Shown: positions 14,934 through 22,765, numbered from the stretch's first letter. The stretch is 26,070 nt of DNA from Pseudomonadota bacterium (GCA_023419315.1 JAEZYE010000025.1:1-26070); one strand, 5' to 3'. Notes: generated by a model not told the origin, from the letters alone. Program-made: numbers and translations.

Positions 14934-16823
14934 TCAGCGATAGCCGGCGGCCTGAAGTTCGAACAACTCCGCGTAGCGCCCGCCTTGCGCCATCAGTTCG
15001 GCATGCGTGCCACTGGCTTCCAGCCGCCCTTCGTTCAGCACGAGGATGCGATCGGCCATGCGCACGCTGGAAAAGCGGTGCGAAATCAGCACCGCCGTGC
15101 GCTCGCTGGAGAGATCCTTGAAGCGCTGGAAGACTTCGAACTCCGCGCGCGCATCGAGCGCCGCCGTCGGTTCGTCGAGGATCATGACCTGCGCGTCGCG
15201 CATGTATGCCCGCGCGATCGCGATCTTCTGCCATTGCCCGCCGGACAGATCCACGCCGTTCTTGAAGCGGCGGCCGATGATCTGGTCATAACCTTGCGGC
15301 AGCGTGGCGATGACCTCGTCGGCGAGCGAACGGTGCGCCGCGTCGCGGATGCGCGCCTGATCGTCCATCGCCGACACCTGGCCGACGCCGATGTTCTCGC
15401 CGGCCGTCAGGTGGTAGCGGACGAAGTCCTGGAAGATCACGCCGATGTTCGCGCGCACGTCATCGATGTCGTACTCGCGCAGATCGCGGCCGTCGAGCAG
15501 GATGCGGCCTTCATCGGGGTCGTACAGGCGGGCGAGCAGCTTGACCAGCGTGGTCTTGCCGGCACCGTTTTCGCCCACCAGCGCCAGCACTTCGCCCGCG
15601 CGCAGTTCGAAATCCAGCGCACGCACGGCCCAGCGTTCGGCGCCCGGATAGCGGAAGCCGACGTTCTCGAACGCGAAGCCGCGCGTGATCGGCCGCGGCA
15701 CGGTGGCGGCCTGCGGCGGCGAGACGATCTCCGGTTCGATTTCGAAGAACGAGAACAGATCGTCCAGGTACAGCGCTTGCCCGGCGACCTGCGAAAAGCC
15801 CACCAGCAGGCCTTCCAGCAATTGGCGAAGGCGCAGGAAACTGCCGGCGAGGAAGGTCAGATCGCCGATGCTGAAATCGCCGCGCACGGTGCGCCACGCG
15901 ATGTAGCCGTAGGCGACGTAATAGCCCAGCGTCCCGAGCGCCGCGAGCAGCGTGCCCCACATCGCGCGTCGCCGGGCGAGCGCGCGGTTGGCGAGATAGA
16001 ACTTTTCCGCCAGCGTGCGATAGCGATCGATCAGGAAGCGGTGGAGGTTGAAGATCTTCACCTCCTTGGCCGATTCCGCGCTGGCGCCGGTCTGGCGGAT
16101 GTATTCGAGCTGCCGCCGTTCGGGCGTCCACGCGAAATTGAGCGAATAGCCCAGCGCATTGAAATGCGCTTCGCCCACGAACGCCGGAATCAATGCAATC
16201 GCCAGCAGCAGGATCAGCCACGGCGCGTAGATGATCAGGCCGGCGGCGAAGCTGACTACCGTGATGGCGTCCTGCACCTGGCCGAACAGCTGGCTCATCA
16301 GGTTCATCCGGCCCATCGTCTGGCGACGTGCGCGGTCCAGCTTGTCCTGCAGATCCGGATCCTCGAAATCCTCCAGATCCAGCAGCGCGGCGTGTTCCAT
16401 CAAGCGCACGCTGGTCGCATTGGTGAACAGTTCCGACAGCAGCGCGTCGGCGTAACTGATCAGCCGGCCCAGCAGGTCCGAAGCAATCGCGATGCCGAAT
16501 TCCAGTGCAAGCAGGCCGAGCAGGCCATCGAGCGCACCGCTTTGCCAGATGGCGTACCAGTCGCCGGCCGGCAGGCCCACGCCGACCAGGCGAATCGCTT
16601 CATCGATGATCAGCTTGCCGACATACAGCGTGGCGATGGGCAGGAAGGCGCGGACGAGCCGCAGCCCGAGGCTGGCCAGGGTCAGGCCCGGGCTGGTCGA
16701 CCAGATCTGGCGCAGGAAGGGCGGCAGGTTGCGCAGGGCATGGAAGCGCTCGCGCAGGGACGGACCATTCTTCTCGCCACGCCGGGGCTTGGCGGGAGCA
16801 GGATCGGGGGAGGAGGGCGCCAT
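14934..16823 (-). CDS. ABC exporter, fused permease and ATPase
   Basis: 629 residues. A basic N-terminal tail (1-25) precedes a transmembrane domain (about 45-345), followed by a nucleotide-binding domain. Walker A is GENGAGKTT (417-425), Q-loop Gln465 in IFQDF, signature LSGGQ (526-530), Walker B VMILDE (546-551) and the switch His582 in ISHRF. The layout is that of a type IV half-exporter working as a homodimer (MsbA-like). The substrate cannot be told; lipid, peptide or drug export are all possible. It starts 54 bases after the carboxymuconolactone decarboxylase-like gene, with a 12-bp inverted repeat in that gap. Confidence 0.93.
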   Translation of the reverse strand: MAPSSPDPAPAKPRRGEKNGPSLRERFHALRNLPPFLRQIWSTSPGLTLASLGLRLVRAFLPIATLYVGKLIIDEAIRLVGVGLPAGDWYAIWQSGALDGLLGLLALEFGIAIASDLLGRLISYADALLSELFTNATSVRLMEHAALLDLEDFEDPDLQDKLDRARRQTMGRMNLMSQLFGQVQDAITVVSFAAGLIIYAPWLILLLAIALIPAFVGEAHFNALGYSLNFAWTPERRQLEYIRQTGASAESAKEVKIFNLHRFLIDRYRTLAEKFYLANRALARRRAMWGTLLAALGTLGYYVAYGYIAWRTVRGDFSIGDLTFLAGSFLRLRQLLEGLLVGFSQVAGQALYLDDLFSFFEIEPEIVSPPQAATVPRPITRGFAFENVGFRYPGAERWAVRALDFELRAGEVLALVGENGAGKTTLVKLLARLYDPDEGRILLDGRDLREYDIDDVRANIGVIFQDFVRYHLTAGENIGVGQVSAMDDQARIRDAAHRSLADEVIATLPQGYDQIIGRRFKNGVDLSGGQWQKIAIARAYMRDAQVMILDEPTAALDARAEFEVFQRFKDLSSERTAVLISHRFSSVRMADRILVLNEGRLEASGTHAELMAQGGRYAELFELQAAGYR

Positions 16824-16832
16824 GCCCGCATT

Positions 16833-16867
16833 GTGCCTGCATCGATGTGGAGCCGCGATGCAGGCAC
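16833..16867. repeat. 12-bp perfect inverted repeat before the ABC exporter
   Basis: Arms GTGCCTGCATCG (16833-16844) and CGATGCAGGCAC (16856-16867) are exactly complementary, with an 11-base loop. The repeat ends nine bases upstream of the exporter ATG. On the minus strand the second arm runs into CACAAT, a -10-like box six bases before that ATG. It could be an operator, a leader hairpin or a terminator for the upstream gene. There is no T-run to favour the last. Confidence 0.6.
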
Positions 16868-16877
16868 GGCGGCGCGC

Positions 16878-17321
16878 TTACTGTGGCAGCGGTGAGCGCA
16901 GGCCGACGCCCAACCGGTTCCAGGCGTTGATGACGGCGATGCCCATCGTCAGCTCGGCGATCTCGGCTTCATTGAAGTGCGGCAGCAACGCTTCGTAGGC
17001 CGTATCCGGCGCGTGCGTCTGGCTGACGAGCGTCAGCGCTTCGGTCCAGCCCAGCGCGGCGCGTTCGCGTGCGTCGTAGAACGGGCTTTCCTCCCATGCC
17101 GGCAAGGTATCGAGCTTGCGCGGATCGATGCCGCCCTTGCGCAGATCCGCACCGTGCATGTCCAGGCAGAACGCGCAGCCATTGATTTGCGAAGCACGGT
17201 GCTTGACCAGTTCGAACAGCTGATGATCGAGGCTGCCGTGCTGCAGTCCCATGCTCAGCTTGATCAGGGCCTTGAACGCTTCGGAAGCATGGATTTTGTA
17301 ATCGACGCGGGGAGACGACAT
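16878..17321 (-). CDS. Carboxymuconolactone decarboxylase (AhpD-like) family protein
   Basis: 147 residues, all-helical, cytoplasmic. The AhpD-type redox site is complete: Glu37, then Cys49-x-x-Cys52 and His56 (NGCAFCLDMHG). This points to an alkylhydroperoxidase or thiol redox role rather than true lactone decarboxylation. Its gene lies 35 bases after the ECF41 sigma gene and behind its own ECF41-type promoter. This matches the well-known pairing of ECF41 sigma factors with a carboxymuconolactone decarboxylase, oxidoreductase or epimerase (COE) gene. An AAGGA ribosome site stands seven bases before the ATG at 17321. Confidence 0.92.
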   Translation of the reverse strand: MSSPRVDYKIHASEAFKALIKLSMGLQHGSLDHQLFELVKHRASQINGCAFCLDMHGADLRKGGIDPRKLDTLPAWEESPFYDARERAALGWTEALTLVSQTHAPDTAYEALLPHFNEAEIAELTMGIAVINAWNRLGVGLRSPLPQ

Positions 17322-17356
17322 GGAAGTCCTTGGATGCCGGGCGGAATGCCCGTGCT

Positions 17357-18250
17357 TCAAAGCAAGGACGAACCCGCGTTCGCGCGCGTGACACCCGCGC
17401 CCGGAAGCTTGTCCGGATTCATCACCGTCAGCAGGTCGCGGATGCGCTCGCCGTCGCTGACGGCGATCATGGCCGAGATCAGCACGCCGTCGCGGAAGCG
17501 CAGCACCGCTGGTTCGCCATTGACGCGGCCCATGCGCCATTCGACGTCCAGCTGCGGTCGCCGGTACGCCGCCCAGAACAGACGCGCGATCCGCTCGGCA
17601 CCGAGCAAGGGCCGGATGACCGCGCGCGCCTTGCCGCCGCCGTCGGACACCAATTGCGCATCGGCGTGCAGCAGGGCCTGGATCGCGTCGCGGTCACCGA
17701 TGCGGGCGGCCTGCATGAAGCGCTCCAGCAAGTGCCGATGGCGCTGCGGCTCGACCGGGAAACGCGGCCGCGCGGCCTGCACGCGTTCGCGCGCGCGATG
17801 GACCATCTGCCGGCAATTGGCCTCGCCGTGGCCCAGCCATTCGGCGATCTGCGCGTAGTCGTAGTCGAAGGCTTCCTTCAACAGGAAGGCCGCCCGCTCT
17901 TCCGGGCCCAGGCGTTCGAGCACCGCCAGGAATGCCAGCGACACTTGCTCCGCCACTTCCGCGCCGCGGTCCGGTCCCGGGCGTTCGTCGATTTCGGCCG
18001 GCTCCGGCAACCACGGGCCGACGTAGCGTTCGCGGTGGAGTTTGAGCGCGCGCAGGCGATCAATGCCCAGCCGGCTCGCGGCGGTGACCAGCCAGGCTTC
18101 GGGATCGCGGATGGCGCTGGTGTCGGCCTGGCGCCAGCGCAGCCAGGTGTCCTGCACGACGTCCTCGGCGTCGCTGCGGCTGCCCAGCAGTCGATAGGCG
18201 AGCGAAAACAGGCGGGGGCGATGGGTTTCGAAATGGGTATCGGCGTTCAT
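17357..18250 (-). CDS. ECF41-group (SigJ-like) RNA polymerase sigma factor
   Basis: 297 residues. Region 2 lies near 10-75 (FSLAYRLLGSRSDAEDVVQDTWLRW), region 4 near 105-160 (EERAAFLLKEAFDYDYAQIAEWLG). A C-terminal SnoaL-like extension carries the three ECF41 motifs: WLPEP (80-84, in the linker), DGGGK (203-207) and NPDKL (278-282). In ECF41 factors this extension replaces an anti-sigma factor and tunes activity from within. No anti-sigma gene is present here, in agreement. The ATG at 18250 is the first of a conserved N-terminus; 29 further codons upstream overlap the predicted promoter and look unconserved. The upstream promoter suggests autoregulation. Confidence 0.95.
   Translation of the reverse strand: MNADTHFETHRPRLFSLAYRLLGSRSDAEDVVQDTWLRWRQADTSAIRDPEAWLVTAASRLGIDRLRALKLHRERYVGPWLPEPAEIDERPGPDRGAEVAEQVSLAFLAVLERLGPEERAAFLLKEAFDYDYAQIAEWLGHGEANCRQMVHRARERVQAARPRFPVEPQRHRHLLERFMQAARIGDRDAIQALLHADAQLVSDGGGKARAVIRPLLGAERIARLFWAAYRRPQLDVEWRMGRVNGEPAVLRFRDGVLISAMIAVSDGERIRDLLTVMNPDKLPGAGVTRANAGSSLL
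17367..17393 (-). promoter_or_regulatory. ECF41-type promoter for the CMD-family gene
   Basis: On the minus strand: TGTCACG (17393-17387), 16 bases, CGTC (17370-17367). The published ECF41 consensus is TGTCACA-N16-CGTC, so spacing and -10 match exactly and only the last base of the -35 differs. The -10 ends 45 bases before the start at 17321. The promoter lies within the last codons of the sigma gene. Confidence 0.82.
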
Positions 18251-18258
18251 GTGACCAG

Positions 18259-18285
18259 GACGAAGCAGGACGACGCGGCGTGACA
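18259..18285 (-). promoter_or_regulatory. ECF41-type promoter for the sigma gene
   Basis: TGTCACG (18285-18279), 16 bases, CGTC (18262-18259) on the minus strand, the same architecture as the one before the downstream gene, including TTCGTCCT around the -10. The -10 ends eight bases before the ATG at 18250, so the transcript would be leaderless or nearly so. No ribosome site is seen before that ATG, in agreement. Confidence 0.78.
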
Positions 18286-18430
18286 GCGGCGTGGACCTGT
18301 CGAGTGTTCCAGAGAAATGCGCCGGCGGCACGCGCATTTCAGAGCATTCCTATGTCACGAATGCGGCCCGGTTCCTAGCATGGCGACTCTTCTGAAAGCG
18401 GCCGCCGGTCGTCCTGCAACCGGAGGTCCC

Positions 18431-18850
18431 GTGAATTCCCTGTTTCCGTGGAGATCCTTGTTCCAACTGCCTGAAGGCAGATGGGGCGACTGGTTGAAGG
18501 CGTGGCCGCGCTGCGGCCAATGCGCGACGGCGCTGCGCCGCTTCGGACAGGTTCGCAAGGGGGTGTTCGTGAGTCCGCAGACCGCCGCGCGCTATCTGCA
18601 TGCGCGGGAAGTGCGCGCGGACTTCAGCGAACTCGTTCTGGGCGACGCGGTTCCGGCTCCGGTCGCCGGGCGCCGCAACAGCGTGTTGATCGAGGCGGAG
18701 TTGTACTGCTGCCACGCCTGCGAGCGGCAGCAGTTCATCGACCGGGTGAAGGTGTTCCGCGCCGGGCGCGGGTGGAAGGAAATCAAGGCCCTGGGCATCA
18801 GGCGGGAGATTCCCGCAGGGCAGGATTTGCGGCCGCTCTTCGGCCGATAA
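18431..18850 (+). CDS. Hypothetical protein with two CXXC pairs
   Basis: 139 residues, soluble, family not recognised. Two cysteine pairs, CGQC (near residue 25) and CCHAC (near 97-101), could form a zinc-ribbon-like site. The region between is a predicted beta-rich segment, and the tail is basic. The start is taken as GTG at 18431 behind GGAGG (18422-18426). An in-frame ATG at 18380 would give 156 residues. The gene diverges from the ECF41 sigma gene across 180 bases, and a lone TGTCACG lies at 18353-18359 on its strand. Confidence 0.6.
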   Translation: MNSLFPWRSLFQLPEGRWGDWLKAWPRCGQCATALRRFGQVRKGVFVSPQTAARYLHAREVRADFSELVLGDAVPAPVAGRRNSVLIEAELYCCHACERQQFIDRVKVFRAGRGWKEIKALGIRREIPAGQDLRPLFGR

Positions 18851-18907
18851 GGGGGGCCTGGACCGGCCGGCGGGGAGATGCTGGCCGGTCCAAGGGGGCA
18901 ATTGGCC

Positions 18908-18913
18908 TAAAAT
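18908..18913 (+). promoter_or_regulatory. -10 box for fumarase
   Basis: TAAAAT 43 bases before the fumarase ATG, in the only AT-rich patch of the intergenic region. No good -35 is seen; upstream bases are G-rich. Confidence 0.4.
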
Positions 18914-18956
18914 GCCGGACTCAGCCCGCCACCTGCCGGCAGCCAGCCCTCGCACC

Positions 18957-20474
18957 ATGTCCTCGATCAAGCAAGAAGACCTCATCCAGTCGGTTGCCGA
19001 CGCCCTGCAGTACATCAGCTACTACCACCCCGTCGATTACATCCGGAGCCTCTCCGCCGCCTACGAGCGCGAGGAATCACCGGCCGCGAAGGACGCCATT
19101 GCGCAGATCCTGATCAACTCGCGCATGTGCGCCGAAGGCCACCGCCCGATCTGCCAGGACACCGGCATCGTCACCGTGTTTCTTGAAATCGGCATGGACG
19201 TGCGCTGGGACGACGCCACGATGGGTGTCGAAGACATGGTCCACGAAGGCGTGCGTCGCGCCTACAACCACCCGGACAACAAGCTGCGTGCTTCGGTCCT
19301 GGCCGACCCGGCCGGCAAGCGCACCAACACGAAGGACAACACGCCGGGCGTGGTCAATGTCAAGGTCGTGCCGGGCAACACGGTGGATGTCATCGTCGCG
19401 GCCAAGGGCGGCGGCTCGGAGGCAAAATCGAAGTTCGCCATGCTCAATCCGTCCGATTCGATCGTCGACTGGGTGCTCAAGACCGTGCCGACGATGGGCG
19501 CCGGCTGGTGCCCGCCGGGCATGCTCGGCATCGGCATCGGCGGCACCGCGGAAAAGGCGATGCTGCTGGCGAAGGAAGCGCTGATGGAACCCATCGACAT
19601 CACCGAACTGCAGCAGCGTGGCGCATCCAATCGCGCCGAAGAACTGCGGCTGGAACTCTACGAGAAGGTCAACGCGCTGGGCATCGGCGCGCAGGGTCTC
19701 GGCGGCCTGACCACGGTGCTGGACATCAAGGTCAAGGATTACCCGACCCACGCCGCGAACCTGCCGGTGGCGATGATTCCGAACTGCGCCGCCACGCGGC
19801 ATGCCCATTTCACCCTGGACGGCAGCGGTCCGGTGATGCTTGAACCGCCGTCGCTGGCCGACTGGCCAGAGCTGACCTACGACGCGTCGAAAGGCCGTCG
19901 CGTCAATCTCGACACGCTGACGAAGGAAGATGTCGCCAGCTGGAAGCCGGGCGAAGTGCTGCTGCTCAACGGCAAGCTGCTCACCGGCCGCGACGCCGCG
20001 CACAAGCGCATGGTCGACATGCTCAACAAGGGCGAGCCATTGCCGGTCGATCTACGCGGGCGTTTCATCTACTACGTCGGCCCGGTCGATCCGGTACGCG
20101 ACGAGGTCGTCGGCCCGGCCGGCCCGACCACCGCCACGCGCATGGACAAGTTCACCGAGCAGGTGCTCGCCCAGACCGGCCTGCTGGGCATGGTCGGCAA
20201 GGCCGAGCGTGGCCCGGCGGCAATCGAGGCGATCAGGAAGCACCAGTCGGCTTACCTGATGGCGGTGGGCGGTGCGGCCTATCTGGTCTCGAAGGCGATC
20301 AAGGCGGCGAAGGTCGTCGGCTTCGCCGATCTGGGCATGGAAGCCATCTACGAATTCGAAGTGCAGGACATGCCGGTCACGGTGGCCGTCGATTCCCAGG
20401 GCACGTCGGTGCACAACACCGGGCCGAAGGAATGGCAGGCGCGCATCGGCAAGATTCCGGTCGTCGTCGCATGA
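18957..20474 (+). CDS. Class I fumarate hydratase ([4Fe-4S])
   Basis: 505 residues, cytoplasmic TCA-cycle enzyme converting fumarate to malate. The three cluster cysteines are Cys66 (PICQDTG), Cys185 (GAGWCPPGM) and Cys277 (IPNCAATRH). KGGGSEAKSKF and GIGIGGTAEKAM are further class I signatures in the alpha domain. The beta domain from about residue 320 ends with the DLGMEAIYEF block. Length matches the single-chain FumA/FumB type rather than the split two-subunit form. The ATG at 18957 is used; an upstream frame start would add 15 residues that overlap the -10 box. A strong terminator follows the stop, so it is a single-gene unit. Confidence 0.95.
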   Translation: MSSIKQEDLIQSVADALQYISYYHPVDYIRSLSAAYEREESPAAKDAIAQILINSRMCAEGHRPICQDTGIVTVFLEIGMDVRWDDATMGVEDMVHEGVRRAYNHPDNKLRASVLADPAGKRTNTKDNTPGVVNVKVVPGNTVDVIVAAKGGGSEAKSKFAMLNPSDSIVDWVLKTVPTMGAGWCPPGMLGIGIGGTAEKAMLLAKEALMEPIDITELQQRGASNRAEELRLELYEKVNALGIGAQGLGGLTTVLDIKVKDYPTHAANLPVAMIPNCAATRHAHFTLDGSGPVMLEPPSLADWPELTYDASKGRRVNLDTLTKEDVASWKPGEVLLLNGKLLTGRDAAHKRMVDMLNKGEPLPVDLRGRFIYYVGPVDPVRDEVVGPAGPTTATRMDKFTEQVLAQTGLLGMVGKAERGPAAIEAIRKHQSAYLMAVGGAAYLVSKAIKAAKVVGFADLGMEAIYEFEVQDMPVTVAVDSQGTSVHNTGPKEWQARIGKIPVVVA

Positions 20475-20480
20475 ACCCGC

Positions 20481-20503
20481 AAGGCCCGCGCAAGCGGGCC
20501 TTT
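20481..20503 (+). terminator. Intrinsic terminator after fumarase
   Basis: Stem AAGGCCCGC/GCGGGCCTT with a GCAA (GNRA) tetraloop and a short T stretch, starting six bases after the fumarase stop and ending before the glutathione S-transferase gene. Confidence 0.8.
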
Positions 20504-20531
20504 GCATTTCGCTTCCGCAGAAGGACATCGC

Positions 20532-21170
20532 ATGAGCCGTCCCACGCTGTTCTATTCCCCGAGCACCGCCAGCCTCGTCGTGCACTGGTTGTTGATCGAA
20601 CTCGATGCCCCGCATGAACTGCGCGAACTCGACTTCGACAAGGGCGACCAGAAATCGCCCGAATACCTGAAACTCAATCCGCAGGGACGCGTACCGGCGC
20701 TGGTGTGGGACGGGCAGGTGATCACCGAAGCAGCGGCGATTCTGCTGCACCTGGCCGACGCGCATCCCCAGGCCGGCCTCGCGCCCGCACCGGGCAGCGT
20801 CGAGCGCGCGCACTATTACCAGTGGATGTTTTTCCTGGCCAACTCATTGCAGCCGGCGTATCGCGCGTGGTTCTACGACGATGACTCCGCAGGCCCAGAG
20901 CATTACGCGATTGCCCGCGAACAGGCGCGCGGTCGCATCGAAGCGGCCTGGCAGCAGGTGGCGACGCATCTGGAAACCCACGGTCCGTACCTGGTGGGTG
21001 AGACGATGACCGCCGTGGATTTCATGGCGACGATGCTGATGCGCTGGTCGCGCAACATGCCGCGTCCGAGTGATGACTGGGCGGTCCTGCGCGACTACGC
21101 CGCCCGCATGAAGGCGCTGCCCTCCTTCAAGACGGTGTACGCGCGTGAAGGCCTGACTGACTGGGCCTGA
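20532..21170 (+). CDS. Glutathione S-transferase family protein
   Basis: 212 residues. An N-terminal thioredoxin-like domain (1-80) has a Ser-containing active-site segment (YSPSTASLVV, Ser11/Ser14), the cis-proline in GRVPAL (Pro55) and the glutathione-binding TEAAAIL (Glu66). A helical C-terminal domain (about 90-205) includes the N-capping VDFMATML motif. It likely conjugates or reduces electrophiles with glutathione; the substrate is unknown. An AAGGA ribosome site lies six bases before the ATG at 20532. Its TGA directly abuts the converging arsenate reductase stop, with no intergenic base. Confidence 0.9.
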   Translation: MSRPTLFYSPSTASLVVHWLLIELDAPHELRELDFDKGDQKSPEYLKLNPQGRVPALVWDGQVITEAAAILLHLADAHPQAGLAPAPGSVERAHYYQWMFFLANSLQPAYRAWFYDDDSAGPEHYAIAREQARGRIEAAWQQVATHLETHGPYLVGETMTAVDFMATMLMRWSRNMPRPSDDWAVLRDYAARMKALPSFKTVYAREGLTDWA

Positions 21171-21602
21171 TCAGCGCACGCGCTGGCCGTCAGCACCAAT
21201 CACCGGCTCGCCGTCTTCCTTGCTGAAGGGGCCTTGCTGTGGAAGCGGCAGGATGTCGAGCACCACCTCCGACGGCCGGCACAGCTTCACGGCCTGCGGC
21301 GTAATCACGATGGGCCGGTTGATCAGCACCGGATGCGCCAGCATGGCATCGAGCAGTTCGCCGTCATTGGCGCGTTCGAGACCGAGTTCTGTGTAGATCG
21401 GTTCCTTGGTCCGCACGACATCACGCACCGGCGTACCCATGCGTGCGATCAAGGCGGTGAGCGTGTCGCGGTCCGGCGGCGACTTCAGGTATTCGACGAC
21501 GTGCGGTTCGATGCCGGCGTTGCGGATCAGTGCGAGCACGTTGCGCGAGGTGCCGCAGGCGGGATTGTGGAAAATCGTCACGCCGTGGCTTGCGTCGTCC
21601 AT
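21171..21602 (-). CDS. arsC: Arsenate reductase, glutaredoxin-coupled ArsC
   Basis: 143 residues. The catalytic cysteine is Cys16 in HNPACGTSRN. The arginines that bind arsenate are in VRTKEP, INRPIV and LCRPSE, matching the Arg60/94/107 set of plasmid R773 ArsC. The enzyme reduces arsenate to arsenite using glutathione and glutaredoxin. No arsB/acr3 or arsR is nearby, so it may serve as a stand-alone housekeeping reductase. The start is the ATG at 21602, which overlaps the phospholipase stop (TGATG) and has GGAG eight bases before it. A GTG at 21611 would add three residues. Confidence 0.9.
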   Translation of the reverse strand: MDDASHGVTIFHNPACGTSRNVLALIRNAGIEPHVVEYLKSPPDRDTLTALIARMGTPVRDVVRTKEPIYTELGLERANDGELLDAMLAHPVLINRPIVITPQAVKLCRPSEVVLDILPLPQQGPFSKEDGEPVIGADGQRVR

Positions 21603-22765
21603 CAGTACCACTCCAGCAACGAGATGCCGAGGCCGAAATAGGTGGCCTTGTGGTTGTAGTCGATCATGCTTTCACCGTAGCCGTGGAATGCCTGTACATG
21701 GCCGCGGAACGTGCGATTGATCGGGAAGCCCCAATCCACCTGCACCGCACCGTGCGAGCGATCGCCGCCGCGCAGTGAATGCCGGCCGAGCACGGTGACT
21801 TCATGGCCGCCATGGCTCCAGGTCAGCATGGCGTCGCCGCGACCGAGGTAATCGGCGATATCCGGATTGTCATCGTCGTTGCCGTCGGGCACGCGGTACC
21901 ACGGGCGCACGACGAACGCCCAGTTTTCGCGATCCAGTCCAATGGTGGCGATCACGCGGTTCCAGCTGCGCGACAGCGGATCACTCCGCCCATTGGACTG
22001 GTGGTTGATGCCGATGCCCGCCATGCGGCCTTTCCAGCCGCCCAGGCTGTAGTTGTTGCGGAACACCAGCATCACTTCCGGCTCGTAGTTGGTCTCGCGG
22101 AACGGACGCGATTCATCGCCGTTGTAGACCTGCCAGCGCGAGCTCTGGGTGTAGGCGCCCCAGAGATCGCCGTTGTCGCCGAACAGGTTCTCGGCGAACT
22201 TGGTCTTGAAGCTCAACTGGAACTTGGCTTCGGTGTTCTTCAGCGACTGCGGCTCGGAAACGGTGTTGCGCGGGTTCGGCGAGGACGGCGACTGGTTGAT
22301 GTCGCTGGTCCAGAACAACGGCAGCAGGTACAGCGGCTTGTAGCCGCGCAACTGGAAGACGCCGAGCTTGGAGTCCTTCGCCAGTTCCCAGCGGCTGTCC
22401 AGCAATGAACCCTTGCCGGCATTGGCGATGGCTTCCTGCAGCAGCGGATCGTCGGTGCGGAACCAGGCACCGACGCGTCGGCGTGCACGCTCGCGCAGCG
22501 CCATGTCTTCCGGGGTGACGGCTTCCGCAGCGGCCTTCTGTTCTTTTTCCAGCGTCTTGGCGACCGAGGCTTCCACGTCCGCGGAATGCGTATCGGCGGG
22601 CGTGCGACCGAACAGGCGGTCGTAGCAGGCCAAGCGTGCGCTATCGGTTTCGACGGCCTTGCAGGCTTCGGGCGAGGCGGGCGTGGGATCCATTTCCTGC
22701 GCGAGCACCGGCAGGGAAACGGCAAGGCTGGCGGCAATCAGGGACAGGGCGGGCGTTCGGCTCAT
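21602..22765 (-). CDS. pldA: Outer-membrane phospholipase A1 (OmpLA)
   Basis: 387 residues. A signal peptide (about 1-22, ending VLAQ) is followed by an N-terminal helical region with a CKAVETDSARLACYDRLFG motif (35-53, two Cys) that is not part of the classical OmpLA barrel. The 12-strand barrel domain starts near residue 175. The catalytic triad is His255, Ser257 and Asn269 in GINHQSNG...SRSWNRV. It hydrolyses phospholipids in the outer membrane, as a calcium-dependent dimer in the family. The start at 22765 is chosen; 24 more codons upstream lack a signal-like order. It is followed by arsC with a one-base overlap. Confidence 0.92.
   Translation of the reverse strand: MSRTPALSLIAASLAVSLPVLAQEMDPTPASPEACKAVETDSARLACYDRLFGRTPADTHSADVEASVAKTLEKEQKAAAEAVTPEDMALRERARRRVGAWFRTDDPLLQEAIANAGKGSLLDSRWELAKDSKLGVFQLRGYKPLYLLPLFWTSDINQSPSSPNPRNTVSEPQSLKNTEAKFQLSFKTKFAENLFGDNGDLWGAYTQSSRWQVYNGDESRPFRETNYEPEVMLVFRNNYSLGGWKGRMAGIGINHQSNGRSDPLSRSWNRVIATIGLDRENWAFVVRPWYRVPDGNDDDNPDIADYLGRGDAMLTWSHGGHEVTVLGRHSLRGGDRSHGAVQVDWGFPINRTFRGHVQAFHGYGESMIDYNHKATYFGLGISLLEWY

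Noticed and set aside
14517..16895. 792-codon plus-strand frame across the ABC exporter
   Set aside because: Antisense shadow of the exporter gene, with biased composition and no domain.
18350..19015. 221-codon minus-strand frame over the unknown CXXC gene
   Set aside because: It overlaps the fumarase start and promoter, and its translation lacks the ordered CXXC pairs of the plus-strand product, which also has a GGAGG ribosome site.
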